A stretch of 64,000 nucleotides of DNA. Origin: Pseudomonas sp. WS 5079 (GTDB lineage Bacteria; Pseudomonadota; Gammaproteobacteria; Pseudomonadales; Pseudomonadaceae). The position numbers and the translations under genes were made by a program. The DNA lies in NCBI RefSeq assembly GCF_012985465.1, contig NZ_JAAQWN010000008.1, positions 124,001 through 188,000 on the forward strand, written 5' to 3'. Position 1 is the stretch's first letter; each line of letters starts with the position of its first letter. The notes beneath the pieces were generated by a model. It saw only the letters and a program-made list of their open reading frames with translations. It had not been told where the DNA came from and did no database searches. Below are positions 8,725-16,654 of this stretch, one piece after another.

Positions 8725-9270
8725 CTACAACTTTTCCAGCGCCATATTCAGCGCCAGTACATTCACCACCGGCGGCCCCACCAGCGGCTGTTCGATATGC
8801 TCGTCCATCAAGCGCTCCAGGGTCGACACCGGCAACTGGCGTGCCGCCGCTACCCGCGCCAGTTGATAGGCAATCGCCTGCGGTGGCAAGTGTGGATCAA
8901 GACCGCTGCCGGAGGTAGTCACTAGCGCCAGGGGCACCGGGCCCTGGCCGGGGCCCTGGATTTTCGCGGCGTCGTCAAACACCCGCGTCGCCAGCGCCGG
9001 GTTGCTCGGGCCGAGGTTGCTGGCGCTGCTGGACACGGTGGCAAACGCACCCGCCGAAGGCCGCGAGTGGAACCAGCGCTCGCCGGTAAACTCCTGGGCA
9101 ATCAGGCTGGAACCGCGCACCTTGCCTTGGTCGTCACGCACCAGGCTGCCATTGGCCTGGTCGGGAAAGGCCACCTGGGCGACACCGGTCACTACCAACG
9201 GATAGGCCACGCCCGTGATCAGGGTCATCAATACCAACAGGCTCAAGGCCGGACGGATCATGCTGGACAT
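8725..9270 (-). CDS. kdpC: KdpC, subunit of the Kdp potassium-transporting ATPase
   Basis: A 181-residue subunit with a single N-terminal membrane segment (about residues 8-30, VLMTLITGVAYPLVVTGVAQ) and a soluble domain. Family hallmarks are visible: the SLIAQEF and RWFHSRPSA blocks near residues 55-75, SNLGPSNP near 84, the SGSGLDPHLPP block near 120, and the C-terminal NVLALNMAL. KdpC stabilises the KdpFAB complex and affects its ATP affinity. A GAGGAAG ribosome site lies 5 bases before the ATG. It follows kdpB after a 114-base gap that holds a REP doublet, an unusual interruption for a normally tight operon. Confidence 0.97.
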   Translation of the reverse strand: MSSMIRPALSLLVLMTLITGVAYPLVVTGVAQVAFPDQANGSLVRDDQGKVRGSSLIAQEFTGERWFHSRPSAGAFATVSSSASNLGPSNPALATRVFDDAAKIQGPGQGPVPLALVTTSGSGLDPHLPPQAIAYQLARVAAARQLPVSTLERLMDEHIEQPLVGPPVVNVLALNMALEKL

Positions 9271-9296
9271 TTCATCTTCCTCAATTGATTCGGGAC

Positions 9297-9379
9297 CTGT
9301 AGGAGCCGGCTTGCCGGCGACAGCGGTGTGTCAGTTACACCGCGTCAAGCGGATCGCCGGCAAGCCGGCTCCTACAGGG
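9297..9379. repeat. REP doublet (large inverted repeat) between kdpB and kdpC
   Basis: TGTAGGAGCCGGCTTGCCGGC on one arm and its inverse GCCGGCAAGCCGGCTCCTACA on the other form a long near-perfect stem with a ~40-base middle. This is the second REP subtype of the window (core GTAGGAGCCGGCTTG), also seen downstream of fumC. It lies inside the kdpFABC transcript, where it could form a stable hairpin in the mRNA. Confidence 0.9.
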
Positions 9380-9384
9380 TTGGG

Positions 9385-11448
9385 TCAGACCAGGTGCAGC
9401 GCGGTCAAAAGCATGTCGATCGCCTTGATCCCGGCGAACGGCACCACAAGCCCGCCCACGCCATAGATCAACAGGTTGCGTCGCAGCAGCGCCGCCGCAC
9501 TCGCCGCCTGCACCCGCACACCGCGCAGGGCCAGCGGGATCAGCACCACGATGATCAGCGCGTTGAACACAATCGCCGAAAGGATCGCGCTCTGCGGGCT
9601 GTTCAGGTGCATCACGTTAAGCACCCCCAGTTGCGGGTAGATCGAGGCAAACAGCGCCGGCAGGATCGCGAAGTACTTGGCCACGTCGTTGGCAATGGAA
9701 AAGGTGGTCAGCGCGCCCCGGGTCACCAGCAATTCCTTGCCGATCTGCACCACGTCCAGCAGCTTGGTCGGGTCGCTGTCGAGGTCGACCATGTTCGCCG
9801 CCTCGCGGGCCGCCTGGGTCCCGTCATTCATGGCCATGCCCACGTCCGCCTGGGCCAGGGCCGGGGCGTCGTTGGCACCGTCGCCACACATGGCCACCAG
9901 GCGCCCGTCGTTCTGCTCATGGCGGATGCGCGCCAGTTTTTTCTCCGGCGTGGCTTCTGCCAGCACATCATCCACGCCGGCTTCAGCGGCAATCGCGGCG
10001 GCGGTCAATGGGTTGTCGCCGGTCACCATCACCGTGCGGATCCCCAGCTTGCGCAGCTCGGCAAAGCGCTCACGGATACCCGGCTTGACCACGTCCTTGA
10101 GGTGGATTGCGCCAAGCAATTTACCGTCGGCACACACCAGCAACGGGGTGCCGCCGCTCTGGGCGATCTTGTCGATTTCCCGGGACAGCGCGGGCAACAG
10201 GTCTTGGCGTTGCAGGCCGATAAACGCCAGCAGCGAATCGACCGCACCTTTACGGTAGACCCGGCCCTGATAGTCCACACCAGACAAGCGCGTTTCGGCG
10301 CTGAACGGCACGCCTGTCAGCTCTTGCACGGAGGGCTCGTTGTACGGATGCAGGGCGCGCAGGTATTCGACGATGGATTTGCCTTCCGCCGTATCGTCGG
10401 CCAGCGAGGCCAGCAGCGCGCCTTCGGCCAGTTCCTTGCCGTTGACGCCAGGCGCGGCATAAATGCCTGCACAGCGACGGTTACCGAAGGTGATGGTGCC
10501 GGTCTTGTCCAGCAGCAGCACATGCACGTCCCCCGCCGCCTCCACGGCGCGCCCGGACTTGGCGATCACATTGAGGCGCACCAGGCGATCCATGCCGGCG
10601 ATGCCGATGGCCGATAACAGGCCGCCGATGGTGGTGGGAATCAACGTCACCAGCAGTGCCACCAAAAACACCAGCGGCAGGCTGCCATTGGCGAAATGGG
10701 CGAAGGGCTGCAAGGTCACCACGACCAAAAGGAAGATCAGGGTCAGGCCGATCAGCAGGATATCCAGCGCCACTTCGTTGGGGGTTTTCTGGCGCTTGGC
10801 ACCTTCGACCAGGGCGATCATGCGGTCCAGCGTCGACTCACCGGGGTTGGCGGTGATGCGAATCAGCAGCCAGTCCGAGACCAGCCGGGTATTGCCGGTG
10901 ACGGCCGAGCGGTCGCCGCCGGACTCGCGGATGACCGGCGCGGACTCACCAGTGATCGCCGCCTCGTTGACCGCCGCGATGCCTTCGATGACTTCGCCGT
11001 CGCCAGGGATCATTTCCCCGGCCGCGACCCGCACCACATCGCCTTTGCGCAGGCTGGTGGCAGGCACTACCGTGAAGCTGCCATCGGCCTCCTGGCGCCG
11101 CGCACTCAGGCCTTCGCTGCCAGCCTTGAGGCTATCGGCGCGGGCCTTGCCACGGCCTTCGGCCAAGGCTTCGGCGAAGTTGGCGAACAACACGGTGAAC
11201 CACAGCCACAGGGCGATCTGCACCGCGACAAAGGTCGGCACGCTGCTGTCCGGCACCAGGCACAACACGGTGGTGAGGATCGCGGTCAGCTCGACCACCA
11301 GCATCACCGGCGAACGCTTCAACTGGCGCGGGTCCAGCTTGACGAACGCCTGGATCAGCGCCGGGCGCCACAGGGCCGAGATCGCGGTCTTGGCCGACTC
11401 CTGGGTCTTGACCGCAGCGGTATTGTTTACAGGCATATTCATGTTCAT
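9385..11448 (-). CDS. kdpB: KdpB, catalytic P-type ATPase subunit
   Basis: Catalytic subunit of 687 residues that hydrolyses ATP to drive K+ import through KdpA. The phosphorylated Asp is D314 in LLLDKTGT. The actuator TGES is at 166-169; its Ser corresponds to the serine reported to be inhibited by phosphorylation in E. coli. The hinge motif MVTGDNPLTA and the GDGANDAPALAQADVGMAM block are intact. About seven membrane segments are visible. The start is taken at the first ATG, 5 bases after the kdpA stop, with AAGGGGT just upstream. Methionines at residues 3 and 5 are possible alternatives. Confidence 0.98.
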   Translation of the reverse strand: MNMNMPVNNTAAVKTQESAKTAISALWRPALIQAFVKLDPRQLKRSPVMLVVELTAILTTVLCLVPDSSVPTFVAVQIALWLWFTVLFANFAEALAEGRGKARADSLKAGSEGLSARRQEADGSFTVVPATSLRKGDVVRVAAGEMIPGDGEVIEGIAAVNEAAITGESAPVIRESGGDRSAVTGNTRLVSDWLLIRITANPGESTLDRMIALVEGAKRQKTPNEVALDILLIGLTLIFLLVVVTLQPFAHFANGSLPLVFLVALLVTLIPTTIGGLLSAIGIAGMDRLVRLNVIAKSGRAVEAAGDVHVLLLDKTGTITFGNRRCAGIYAAPGVNGKELAEGALLASLADDTAEGKSIVEYLRALHPYNEPSVQELTGVPFSAETRLSGVDYQGRVYRKGAVDSLLAFIGLQRQDLLPALSREIDKIAQSGGTPLLVCADGKLLGAIHLKDVVKPGIRERFAELRKLGIRTVMVTGDNPLTAAAIAAEAGVDDVLAEATPEKKLARIRHEQNDGRLVAMCGDGANDAPALAQADVGMAMNDGTQAAREAANMVDLDSDPTKLLDVVQIGKELLVTRGALTTFSIANDVAKYFAILPALFASIYPQLGVLNVMHLNSPQSAILSAIVFNALIIVVLIPLALRGVRVQAASAAALLRRNLLIYGVGGLVVPFAGIKAIDMLLTALHLV

Positions 11449-11453
11449 ACCCC

Positions 11454-13148
11454 TTAGAAGCCCATGCTCAGGTGTTCAGCAATAGGGCCCAGTGCCAGCG
11501 TCGGCAGGAACGTCAGGCCGCCCACCAGCAAAATGGTCACGGTCAGCAGCGTCACGAACAACGGGCCGTGGGTCGGGAAGCTGTTCTGGCCAATCGGTGC
11601 GCTTTTCTTCATCGCCAGGCTGCCGGCCAGGGCCAGGACCGGGAGGATGTAGCCAAAGCGGCCGATCAACATGCCCAGGCCCAGCATCAGGTTGTGAAAC
11701 GGGGTGTTGGCGCCCAGGCCACCAAAGGCCGAACCGTTGTTGGCACTGGCCGAGGTGTAGGCATAAAGCAACTGGCTGAAGCCGTGGGGGCCGGGGTTGC
11801 TGATGGTCGCGGCGGTGGCCGGCACGCTGGCGGCAATCGCGCCGAGTACCAGTACGCCGACAGGCATCACCAGCAGGGTCACCACCAGCAACTGCACTTC
11901 CCGGGCCTGGAGTTTCTTGCCGAGGTATTCCGGGGTGCGGCCGATCATCAAGCCGGCGAGGAATACCGCGATCAGCACGTTGAGCAACATCCCGTACATA
12001 CCGGCACCGACGCCGCCAAAGATCACTTCGCCGACCATCATATTGACCAGCGCGACCATCCCGCTCAGGGGGTTGAGGCTGTCCTGCATGCCGTTGACCG
12101 AACCGTTGGACGCCGCCGTGGTGGTCACCGACCACAACACGGTGCCGGTGGTACCGAAGCGCGTTTCCTTGCCTTCCAGCGGCGCAGCCTGCTCGACGGC
12201 CGGGTTGTTCAGGGTCGGGTTGGGCTGGTACTCAGACCACAGCGACACCGAGCCACCGATCAGGAACAGCGCCAACATGCAGCCGAGGATCGCGCGGCTC
12301 TGGCGCAGGTCCTTGACGTAGTGGCCAAAGGTGAACACCAACGCCACCGGGATCATGATGATCGCCGCCAGTTCAAACAGGTTGGCCCAAGCGGTTGGGT
12401 CTTCAAACGGATGCGCCGAGTTGACCCCGAAGAAGCCGCCGCCGTTGGTCCCCAATTGCTTGATCGCAATCTGACTGGCGGCCGGGCCGAGCGGGATCAC
12501 CTGATCGATACCTTGCATCGTCAGGGCATCGACATAGTGGGCGAAGGTTTGAGGCACGCCCTGCCAGACCAGAAACAACGCCAGCACCAGGCACAATGGC
12601 AGCAGGCCATAGAGGGTGGCGCGGGTCATATCCACCCAGAAATTGCCCAGGGTGCTGGCGGACTTGCGACCGATCCCACGACACAGGGCGACAAGCACCG
12701 CAAGGCCAGTGGCCGCACTGACAAAATTCTGCACGGTCAGGCCCACCATCTGGCTCAGGTAGCTGAGGCTGGCTTCACCGCTGTAGGATTGCCAGTTGGT
12801 GTTGGTCATGAAACTGACGGCGGTGTTGAACGCCTGCGTCCATTCCTGACCCGGCAATTGCTGCGGGTTGAGCGGCAAGTAACCCTGGAACAACAGGATT
12901 GCAAACAACAACAAAAAGCCCGCCAGGTTAAAGGCCAGCAGGGCCAGGGTGTACTTCTGCCAACTTTGCTCTTGTTGCGCATCAACCCCGGCCACGCGAT
13001 AACACACGCGCTCCACCGGTCCGAACACCGGCGTCAGCCACGTGCGCTGCCCTTCCATCACCTTGTAGTAGAACCGCCCCAGAAATGGCGCCGGAACCAG
13101 CACCACGGCGAAGAAGGCGATGATCAGCCAATAGTCATAACTGTGCAT
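11454..13148 (-). CDS. kdpA: KdpA, potassium-binding and translocating subunit
   Basis: Membrane subunit of 564 residues with about ten transmembrane helices and four selectivity-filter-like repeats of the superfamily of K+ transporters. Glycine-rich filter segments are visible, such as NTNWQSYSGE near residue 117, GTNGGGFFGVNSAHPFE near 230, TTAASNGSVN near 345 and SASANNGSAFGG near 470. KdpA selects and moves K+ using energy from KdpB. The ATG is preceded by GGAGCGGCT, which overlaps the end of kdpF. It is followed by kdpB with 5 bases between. Confidence 0.98.
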   Translation of the reverse strand: MHSYDYWLIIAFFAVVLVPAPFLGRFYYKVMEGQRTWLTPVFGPVERVCYRVAGVDAQQEQSWQKYTLALLAFNLAGFLLLFAILLFQGYLPLNPQQLPGQEWTQAFNTAVSFMTNTNWQSYSGEASLSYLSQMVGLTVQNFVSAATGLAVLVALCRGIGRKSASTLGNFWVDMTRATLYGLLPLCLVLALFLVWQGVPQTFAHYVDALTMQGIDQVIPLGPAASQIAIKQLGTNGGGFFGVNSAHPFEDPTAWANLFELAAIIMIPVALVFTFGHYVKDLRQSRAILGCMLALFLIGGSVSLWSEYQPNPTLNNPAVEQAAPLEGKETRFGTTGTVLWSVTTTAASNGSVNGMQDSLNPLSGMVALVNMMVGEVIFGGVGAGMYGMLLNVLIAVFLAGLMIGRTPEYLGKKLQAREVQLLVVTLLVMPVGVLVLGAIAASVPATAATISNPGPHGFSQLLYAYTSASANNGSAFGGLGANTPFHNLMLGLGMLIGRFGYILPVLALAGSLAMKKSAPIGQNSFPTHGPLFVTLLTVTILLVGGLTFLPTLALGPIAEHLSMGF

Positions 13149-13156
13149 AGCCGCTC

Positions 13157-13246
13157 CTAGCCCCGGTCCGCGCGCAACAGCGCAACCAGCAGATAAATGA
13201 ACAGCGCCACGGCCAGTAGCAGTGACACCCCGTCCAGAACACTCAT
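13157..13246 (-). CDS. kdpF: KdpF, small membrane stabiliser of the Kdp ATPase
   Basis: A 29-residue hydrophobic peptide, MSVLDGVSLLLAVALFIYLL followed by a short tail ending RADRG. One transmembrane helix spans about residues 5-25, matching KdpF in size and in position directly before kdpA (8 bases between its stop and the kdpA ATG). KdpF sits beside KdpA and stabilises the complex in detergent and lipid. The ATG has GGAG about 8 bases upstream. It is the first gene of the kdpFABC operon. Confidence 0.9.
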   Translation of the reverse strand: MSVLDGVSLLLAVALFIYLLVALLRADRG

Positions 13247-13303
13247 GGAAGTTTCTCCGTCAAACGGCGACTGCCGCGTATGGGGCATTGTCCGCAGGAG
13301 GCG

Positions 13304-13353
13304 CGTAAAGGAGCGAGGGCGAGTGGGTGGTGGAGGCGTAAAGACGGCGTAAA
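13304..13353 (-). promoter_or_regulatory. candidate KdpE operator upstream of kdpF
   Basis: Read on the minus strand, two TTTACG hexamers (13353-13348 and 13342-13337) lie 11 bases apart with the 5-base spacer CCGTC. A third TTTACG at 13309-13304 lies a further 33 bases (three times 11) towards kdpF. The known E. coli KdpE site is a direct repeat of T-rich hexamers (TTTATA, 5 bases, TTTACA), also on an 11-base period. The match in hexamer, spacing and place suggests KdpE binding. The -10 element of the promoter is not obvious. Confidence 0.5.
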
Positions 13354-13378
13354 GAGTGGGCTGGGCTTAGGTCTGCGA

Positions 13379-13465
13379 GATGGCTATCGCGGCTAAGCCC
13401 GGCGCCTGAGCTTGAGCGTGTTCACCGAGCCCATGTGGGAGCGGGCTTGCCCGCGATAGCGCCAG
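13379..13465. repeat. REP element with degenerate inverted partner
   Basis: A full REP core ATGTGGGAGCGGGCTTGCC begins at 13433 and runs into CGCGATAGCGCC. About 50 bases upstream GGCTATCGCGGCTAAGCCCGG is an imperfect inverted match. It lies between the divergent kdp and eat promoters. Confidence 0.75.
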
Positions 13466-13568
13466 TGCAGTCACCACCGCCCTACCCTAGTGCACGAAAT
13501 AACAGTCTCAAACAACAAACTATCTCCCGGGCGACAGTTGCTGCCCTTTACGACGCCCTTTTCCAAGC

Positions 13569-13583
13569 TGGCATGGCCGCTGC
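13569..13583 (+). promoter_or_regulatory. candidate sigma-54 (RpoN) promoter for the ethanolamine permease
   Basis: TGGCATGGCCGCTGC matches the -24/-12 consensus TGGCACG-N4-TTGC with exact spacing between the GG and GC pairs and two mismatches. The predicted start would be near 13595, about 29 bases before the eat ATG. Ethanolamine catabolism in P. aeruginosa is known to need RpoN and the enhancer-binding regulator EatR, which fits this gene. Confidence 0.55.
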
Positions 13584-13623
13584 AATGTCCTGAAACATTC
13601 CAAACCGTTCAGGGAGCAGCACG

Positions 13624-14988
13624 ATGAACACACAACTCAAGCCCACCTTGGGCACCTTGCACCTGTGGGGCATCGCCGTCGGGCTGGTGATCTCCGGCGA
13701 GTACTTCGGCTGGAGCTATGGCTGGGGCGTGGCCGGGACGCTGGGCTTTTTGGTGACGTCATTGATGGTCGCCGCCATGTACACCTGCTTTATCTTCAGC
13801 TTCACCGAACTGACCACCGCGATTCCCCACGCAGGCGGGCCGTTTGCCTACAGCCGCCGAGCGTTCGGCGAGAAAGGTGGGTTGATTGCCGGGCTGGCCA
13901 CCTTGATCGAATTCGTCTTCGCGCCCCCGGCTATTGCCCTGGCCATCGGCGCCTACCTGAATGTGCAGTTTCCGGCACTCGACCCGAAACACGCAGCGGT
14001 CGGGGCCTACTTCGTGTTCATGGGCTTGAATATTCTCGGGGTCAAACTGGCTGCGACCTTTGAATTGGTGGTGTGTGTGCTGGCCGTGGCCGAACTGCTG
14101 GTGTTTATGGGCGTGGTCGCCCCGGCGTTCAGCTTCAGCAACTTCGCCCTCAACGGCTGGGCGGGCGCCGACACCTTTGGCGCACCGGCCGTTGCCGGGA
14201 TGTTCGCGGCGATCCCCTTTGCCATCTGGTTCTTCCTCGCCATCGAAGGCGCCGCCATGGCCGCCGAAGAAGCCAAGGACCCGAAACGCACGATTCCCAG
14301 GGCTTACATCAGCGGCATCCTGACCCTGGTGTTCCTGGCCATGGGCGTGATGTTCTTTGCCGGCGGCGTGGGCGACTGGCGCACCCTGTCGAACATCAAC
14401 GACCCCCTGCCCCAGGCGATGAAAACCGTGGTGGGCGACAGCTCCGGCTGGCTGCATATGCTGGTGTGGATCGGCCTGTTCGGCCTGGTCGCCAGCTTCC
14501 ACGGCATCATCCTCGGCTACTCGCGGCAGTTCTTCGCCCTGGCCCGCGCCGGGTACCTGCCCTCCTCCCTGGCCAAACTGTCACGCTTCCAGACACCCCA
14601 CCGGGCCATCCTCGCCGGCGGCGTGGTGGGCATCGCCGCAATCTACAGCGACGGCCTGATCAACCTTGGCGGCATGACCCTGACCGCCGCGATGATCACC
14701 ATGGCCGTGTTCGGCGCCATCGTCATGTACATCATGAGCATGCTCAGCCTGTTCAAGCTGCGTAAGAGCGAACCGCTGCTGGAGCGCACCTTCCGCGCGC
14801 CGGGCTACCCTATCGTGCCGGCCATCGCCCTGATTCTGGCGCTGGTGTGCCTGGTGGCCATGGCGTGGTTCAACACCCTGATCGGCCTGATCTTCCTCGG
14901 GTTCATGGCCGCAGGTTTCATCTACTTCCAACTAACCGCCCAAGACCGCGCCGATGCACCGGCAGATGCAATGTTGACCGGGCTCTAA
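13624..14988 (+). CDS. eat: ethanolamine permease (APC superfamily)
   Basis: A 454-residue inner-membrane transporter of the amino acid-polyamine-organocation superfamily. About twelve membrane helices are seen, with the opening LHLWGIAVGLVISGEYFGW and the PHAGGPFAYSRRAFGEKGG block that mark ethanolamine permeases. In P. aeruginosa the homologue is followed by eutBC; here no ammonia-lyase gene follows, and the next gene is a short DUF2897 peptide, so the lyase must be elsewhere if present. GGGAG lies about 9 bases before the ATG. A sigma-54-type promoter precedes it. Close amine transporters of the same family cannot be excluded from sequence alone. Confidence 0.87.
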   Translation: MNTQLKPTLGTLHLWGIAVGLVISGEYFGWSYGWGVAGTLGFLVTSLMVAAMYTCFIFSFTELTTAIPHAGGPFAYSRRAFGEKGGLIAGLATLIEFVFAPPAIALAIGAYLNVQFPALDPKHAAVGAYFVFMGLNILGVKLAATFELVVCVLAVAELLVFMGVVAPAFSFSNFALNGWAGADTFGAPAVAGMFAAIPFAIWFFLAIEGAAMAAEEAKDPKRTIPRAYISGILTLVFLAMGVMFFAGGVGDWRTLSNINDPLPQAMKTVVGDSSGWLHMLVWIGLFGLVASFHGIILGYSRQFFALARAGYLPSSLAKLSRFQTPHRAILAGGVVGIAAIYSDGLINLGGMTLTAAMITMAVFGAIVMYIMSMLSLFKLRKSEPLLERTFRAPGYPIVPAIALILALVCLVAMAWFNTLIGLIFLGFMAAGFIYFQLTAQDRADAPADAMLTGL

Positions 14989-15099
14989 ACCAGCGAGGCA
15001 GAACGGGCCTACAATGGAACGACTGACGAATGCCGTCACTCAAAGCTGATAGTGCCGTGGGGAATTTTCCCCATGGCAGTCGGCCTCAAGGAGAGCCCT

Positions 15100-15267
15100 A
15101 TGCCCTGGTATGCCTGGTTGATCATGGTGGTCGCTATCGGTTCGATCGTCGGTGGCTTGATGATGCTGCGTGACAGCGCCAACAAAGTGGAACTGACCGA
15201 CGAACAACGCAAACGCGTCGCCGAGCGCAATGCTCAGGCGGACGCCAAGGATGCGCAGGATCGCTGA
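15100..15267 (+). CDS. DUF2897 family small membrane protein
   Basis: A 55-residue protein with one N-terminal membrane helix (about residues 2-23, WYAWLIMVVAIGSIVGGLMM) and a charged helical tail ending AQADAKDAQDR. This matches the small DUF2897 proteins common in Pseudomonas. The start at 15100 is fixed by AAGGAGAG just upstream; an earlier in-frame ATG at 15052 lacks a ribosome site and would spoil the N-terminal helix. Function unknown. It lies 111 bases after eat and could be read from the same message. Confidence 0.7.
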   Translation: MPWYAWLIMVVAIGSIVGGLMMLRDSANKVELTDEQRKRVAERNAQADAKDAQDR

Positions 15268-15401
15268 AACAAACGCCTCGTGCTGACCGCTACTGGCAGC
15301 ACGCCAGGCGAATCGATTTAGAGTAGTGCAAATTTGTAATCGCACCGAGAAACACCGCCAAACCTTGGTTAATATGGCCTGATGTTTCAGAGGGCCTTCT
15401 T

Positions 15402-15992
15402 ATGCGCTACTCGCAAAATCACAAAGCTCAAACCCACCAGCGCATCATTAAAGAGGCGTCGGTCCGGTTTCGTCGCGATGGCATCGGCGCCACCGGCCTG
15501 CAACCCCTGATGAAAGCCCTGAACCTGACCCATGGCGGGTTCTACGCCCACTTCAAATCCAAGGACGAACTGGTGGAAAAGGCCCTGCAAGCAGCCTCCG
15601 CCGAGCTGGACGCACATTGTGCGATGCTCTTCAGCCAGGAACGACCGCTGGAAGCCTTCATCGACAGTTACCTGTCCGAGTGGCACCACACCTCCCCGGA
15701 CCAAGGCTGTCCGTTACCCACCATGTCCTCGGAACTGGGACAGCGCGGGCAACAGAGCCCCACCACCGATACAGTTCTCGGCGCCCGTCTCAATCAAATC
15801 GAAACCGCATTGGGCAACCCCAACGCAGACGAGCAAAGCCTGGTGATGATGTCCACACTGGTGGGCGCGCTGGTCCTGGCGCGCAGCGTCGAAAACCCGG
15901 AACTGGCGACACGCATTCTCGACGTGGTGCGAGAAAGCCTGAAAACCGGGGTCAATACAGCCTCTGCAGACATAAAAAAGGCCGGTCAATGA
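15402..15992 (+). CDS. TetR/AcrR family transcriptional regulator
   Basis: A 196-residue repressor-type regulator. The N-terminal helix-turn-helix covers about residues 8-55: HQRIIKEASVRFRRDGIGAT, then LMKALNLTHGGFYAHFKSKDEL, the signature recognition helix of TetR proteins. The C-terminal ligand domain contains PDQGCPLPTMSSELGQRG, typical of a subgroup often found next to oxidoreductases or transporters. No obvious target gene adjoins it; eat and DUF2897 lie upstream and comEA converges. The last codons overlap the terminator of comEA. The inducer is unknown. Confidence 0.88.
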   Translation: MRYSQNHKAQTHQRIIKEASVRFRRDGIGATGLQPLMKALNLTHGGFYAHFKSKDELVEKALQAASAELDAHCAMLFSQERPLEAFIDSYLSEWHHTSPDQGCPLPTMSSELGQRGQQSPTTDTVLGARLNQIETALGNPNADEQSLVMMSTLVGALVLARSVENPELATRILDVVRESLKTGVNTASADIKKAGQ

Positions 15993-15998
15993 CCGGCC
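15974..15998 (-). terminator. Rho-independent terminator of the comEA-like gene
   Basis: A perfect 9-base stem (GGCCGGTCA at 15980-15988 with TGACCGGCC at 15990-15998) is followed on the minus strand by six T residues. It ends the comEA message and overlaps the last codons and stop of the convergent tetR gene. Confidence 0.85.
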
Positions 15999-16009
15999 TC
16001 GTGCCTTGA

Positions 16010-16345
16010 TTACTTAACCTCCAGCCTGTCGCGATTCTTCTCCAGCAGCGACTTGCCAATCCCCTTCACTTCCAGCAACTCATCCACCGCCGTGAACGAT
16101 CCATTGGACTCGCGATAAGCAATGATTGCCTTGGCCTTGGCGGCGCCAATGCCGAACAGATCACGGCGCAGGGTTTCAGCGTCTGCTGCATTGAGGTTGA
16201 CCTTGGGGGTTGCTTGTTCGCTTGCACTCAACTGGGCCGCGAGCGGTACAGGCGCCTCGGGTTTGGACGATGGGGCGGCGATGGCCGTGATGGAAAGGCT
16301 GGTGAGAATGGCAAAAAACAGGGAGGAAAAAACCGATCTACGCAT
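16010..16345 (-). CDS. ComEA-like helix-hairpin-helix DNA-binding protein
   Basis: A 111-residue exported protein. The signal peptide runs to about residue 24 (hydrophobic stretch ending SITAIAA), followed by a proline-rich linker. The C-terminal half is a double helix-hairpin-helix domain of the ComEA type: VNLNAADAETL, then FGIGAAKAKAIIAYRE, then LLEVKGIGKSLLEKN. ComEA proteins bind incoming double-stranded DNA in the periplasm during transformation. In Pseudomonas this gene is a standard border of the O-antigen locus next to wbpM. Whether it serves DNA uptake here is not shown by the window. Confidence 0.9.
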   Translation of the reverse strand: MRRSVFSSLFFAILTSLSITAIAAPSSKPEAPVPLAAQLSASEQATPKVNLNAADAETLRRDLFGIGAAKAKAIIAYRESNGSFTAVDELLEVKGIGKSLLEKNRDRLEVK

Positions 16346-16654
16346 TGGAGACGCTCCATGACATCAGTGGGAAAAGCAGCTTTGCGAAGCTGCTTTTCAA
16401 ACTTAGGTGATGTGGGATGGCTGTCAAAAATGGAGGTATTGCAAGATGTAGCTGCACTGGCTTTGGCGCTCAAAAAGCGACAAATGTTTTCGGCACTCTG
16501 TAGATTGGACTATAGATAGAACTTTTCGACTTAGACATAGGGACGTATCATGTCTATCCGGCCCTAAGCATCGTCAGCCCGAATCAAAACTTCGACGCAG
16601 CGCCTGTGAAAAACATGCACCATATATTAAAAAAACCAGTTAAATGGAAAAAAA
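16346..16654. other. intergenic border region of the O-antigen island
   Basis: 309 bases between divergent comEA and the GNAT gene. It holds a perfect 11-base inverted repeat (AAAAGCAGCTT at 16372-16382 with AAGCTGCTTTT at 16387-16397, loop TGCG). A 29-codon plus-strand frame at 16430-16519 (MEVLQDVAALALALKKRQMF onward) may be coding or a remnant, but lacks a convincing ribosome site. The base composition turns AT-rich towards 16654. Promoters of both flanking genes must lie here, but none stands out. Confidence 0.5.

Noticed and set aside
11472..13160. 562-codon plus-strand open frame opposite kdpA
   Set aside because: Shadow of kdpA in a GC-rich context; composition is rich in Gln, His and Arg with no domain pattern.
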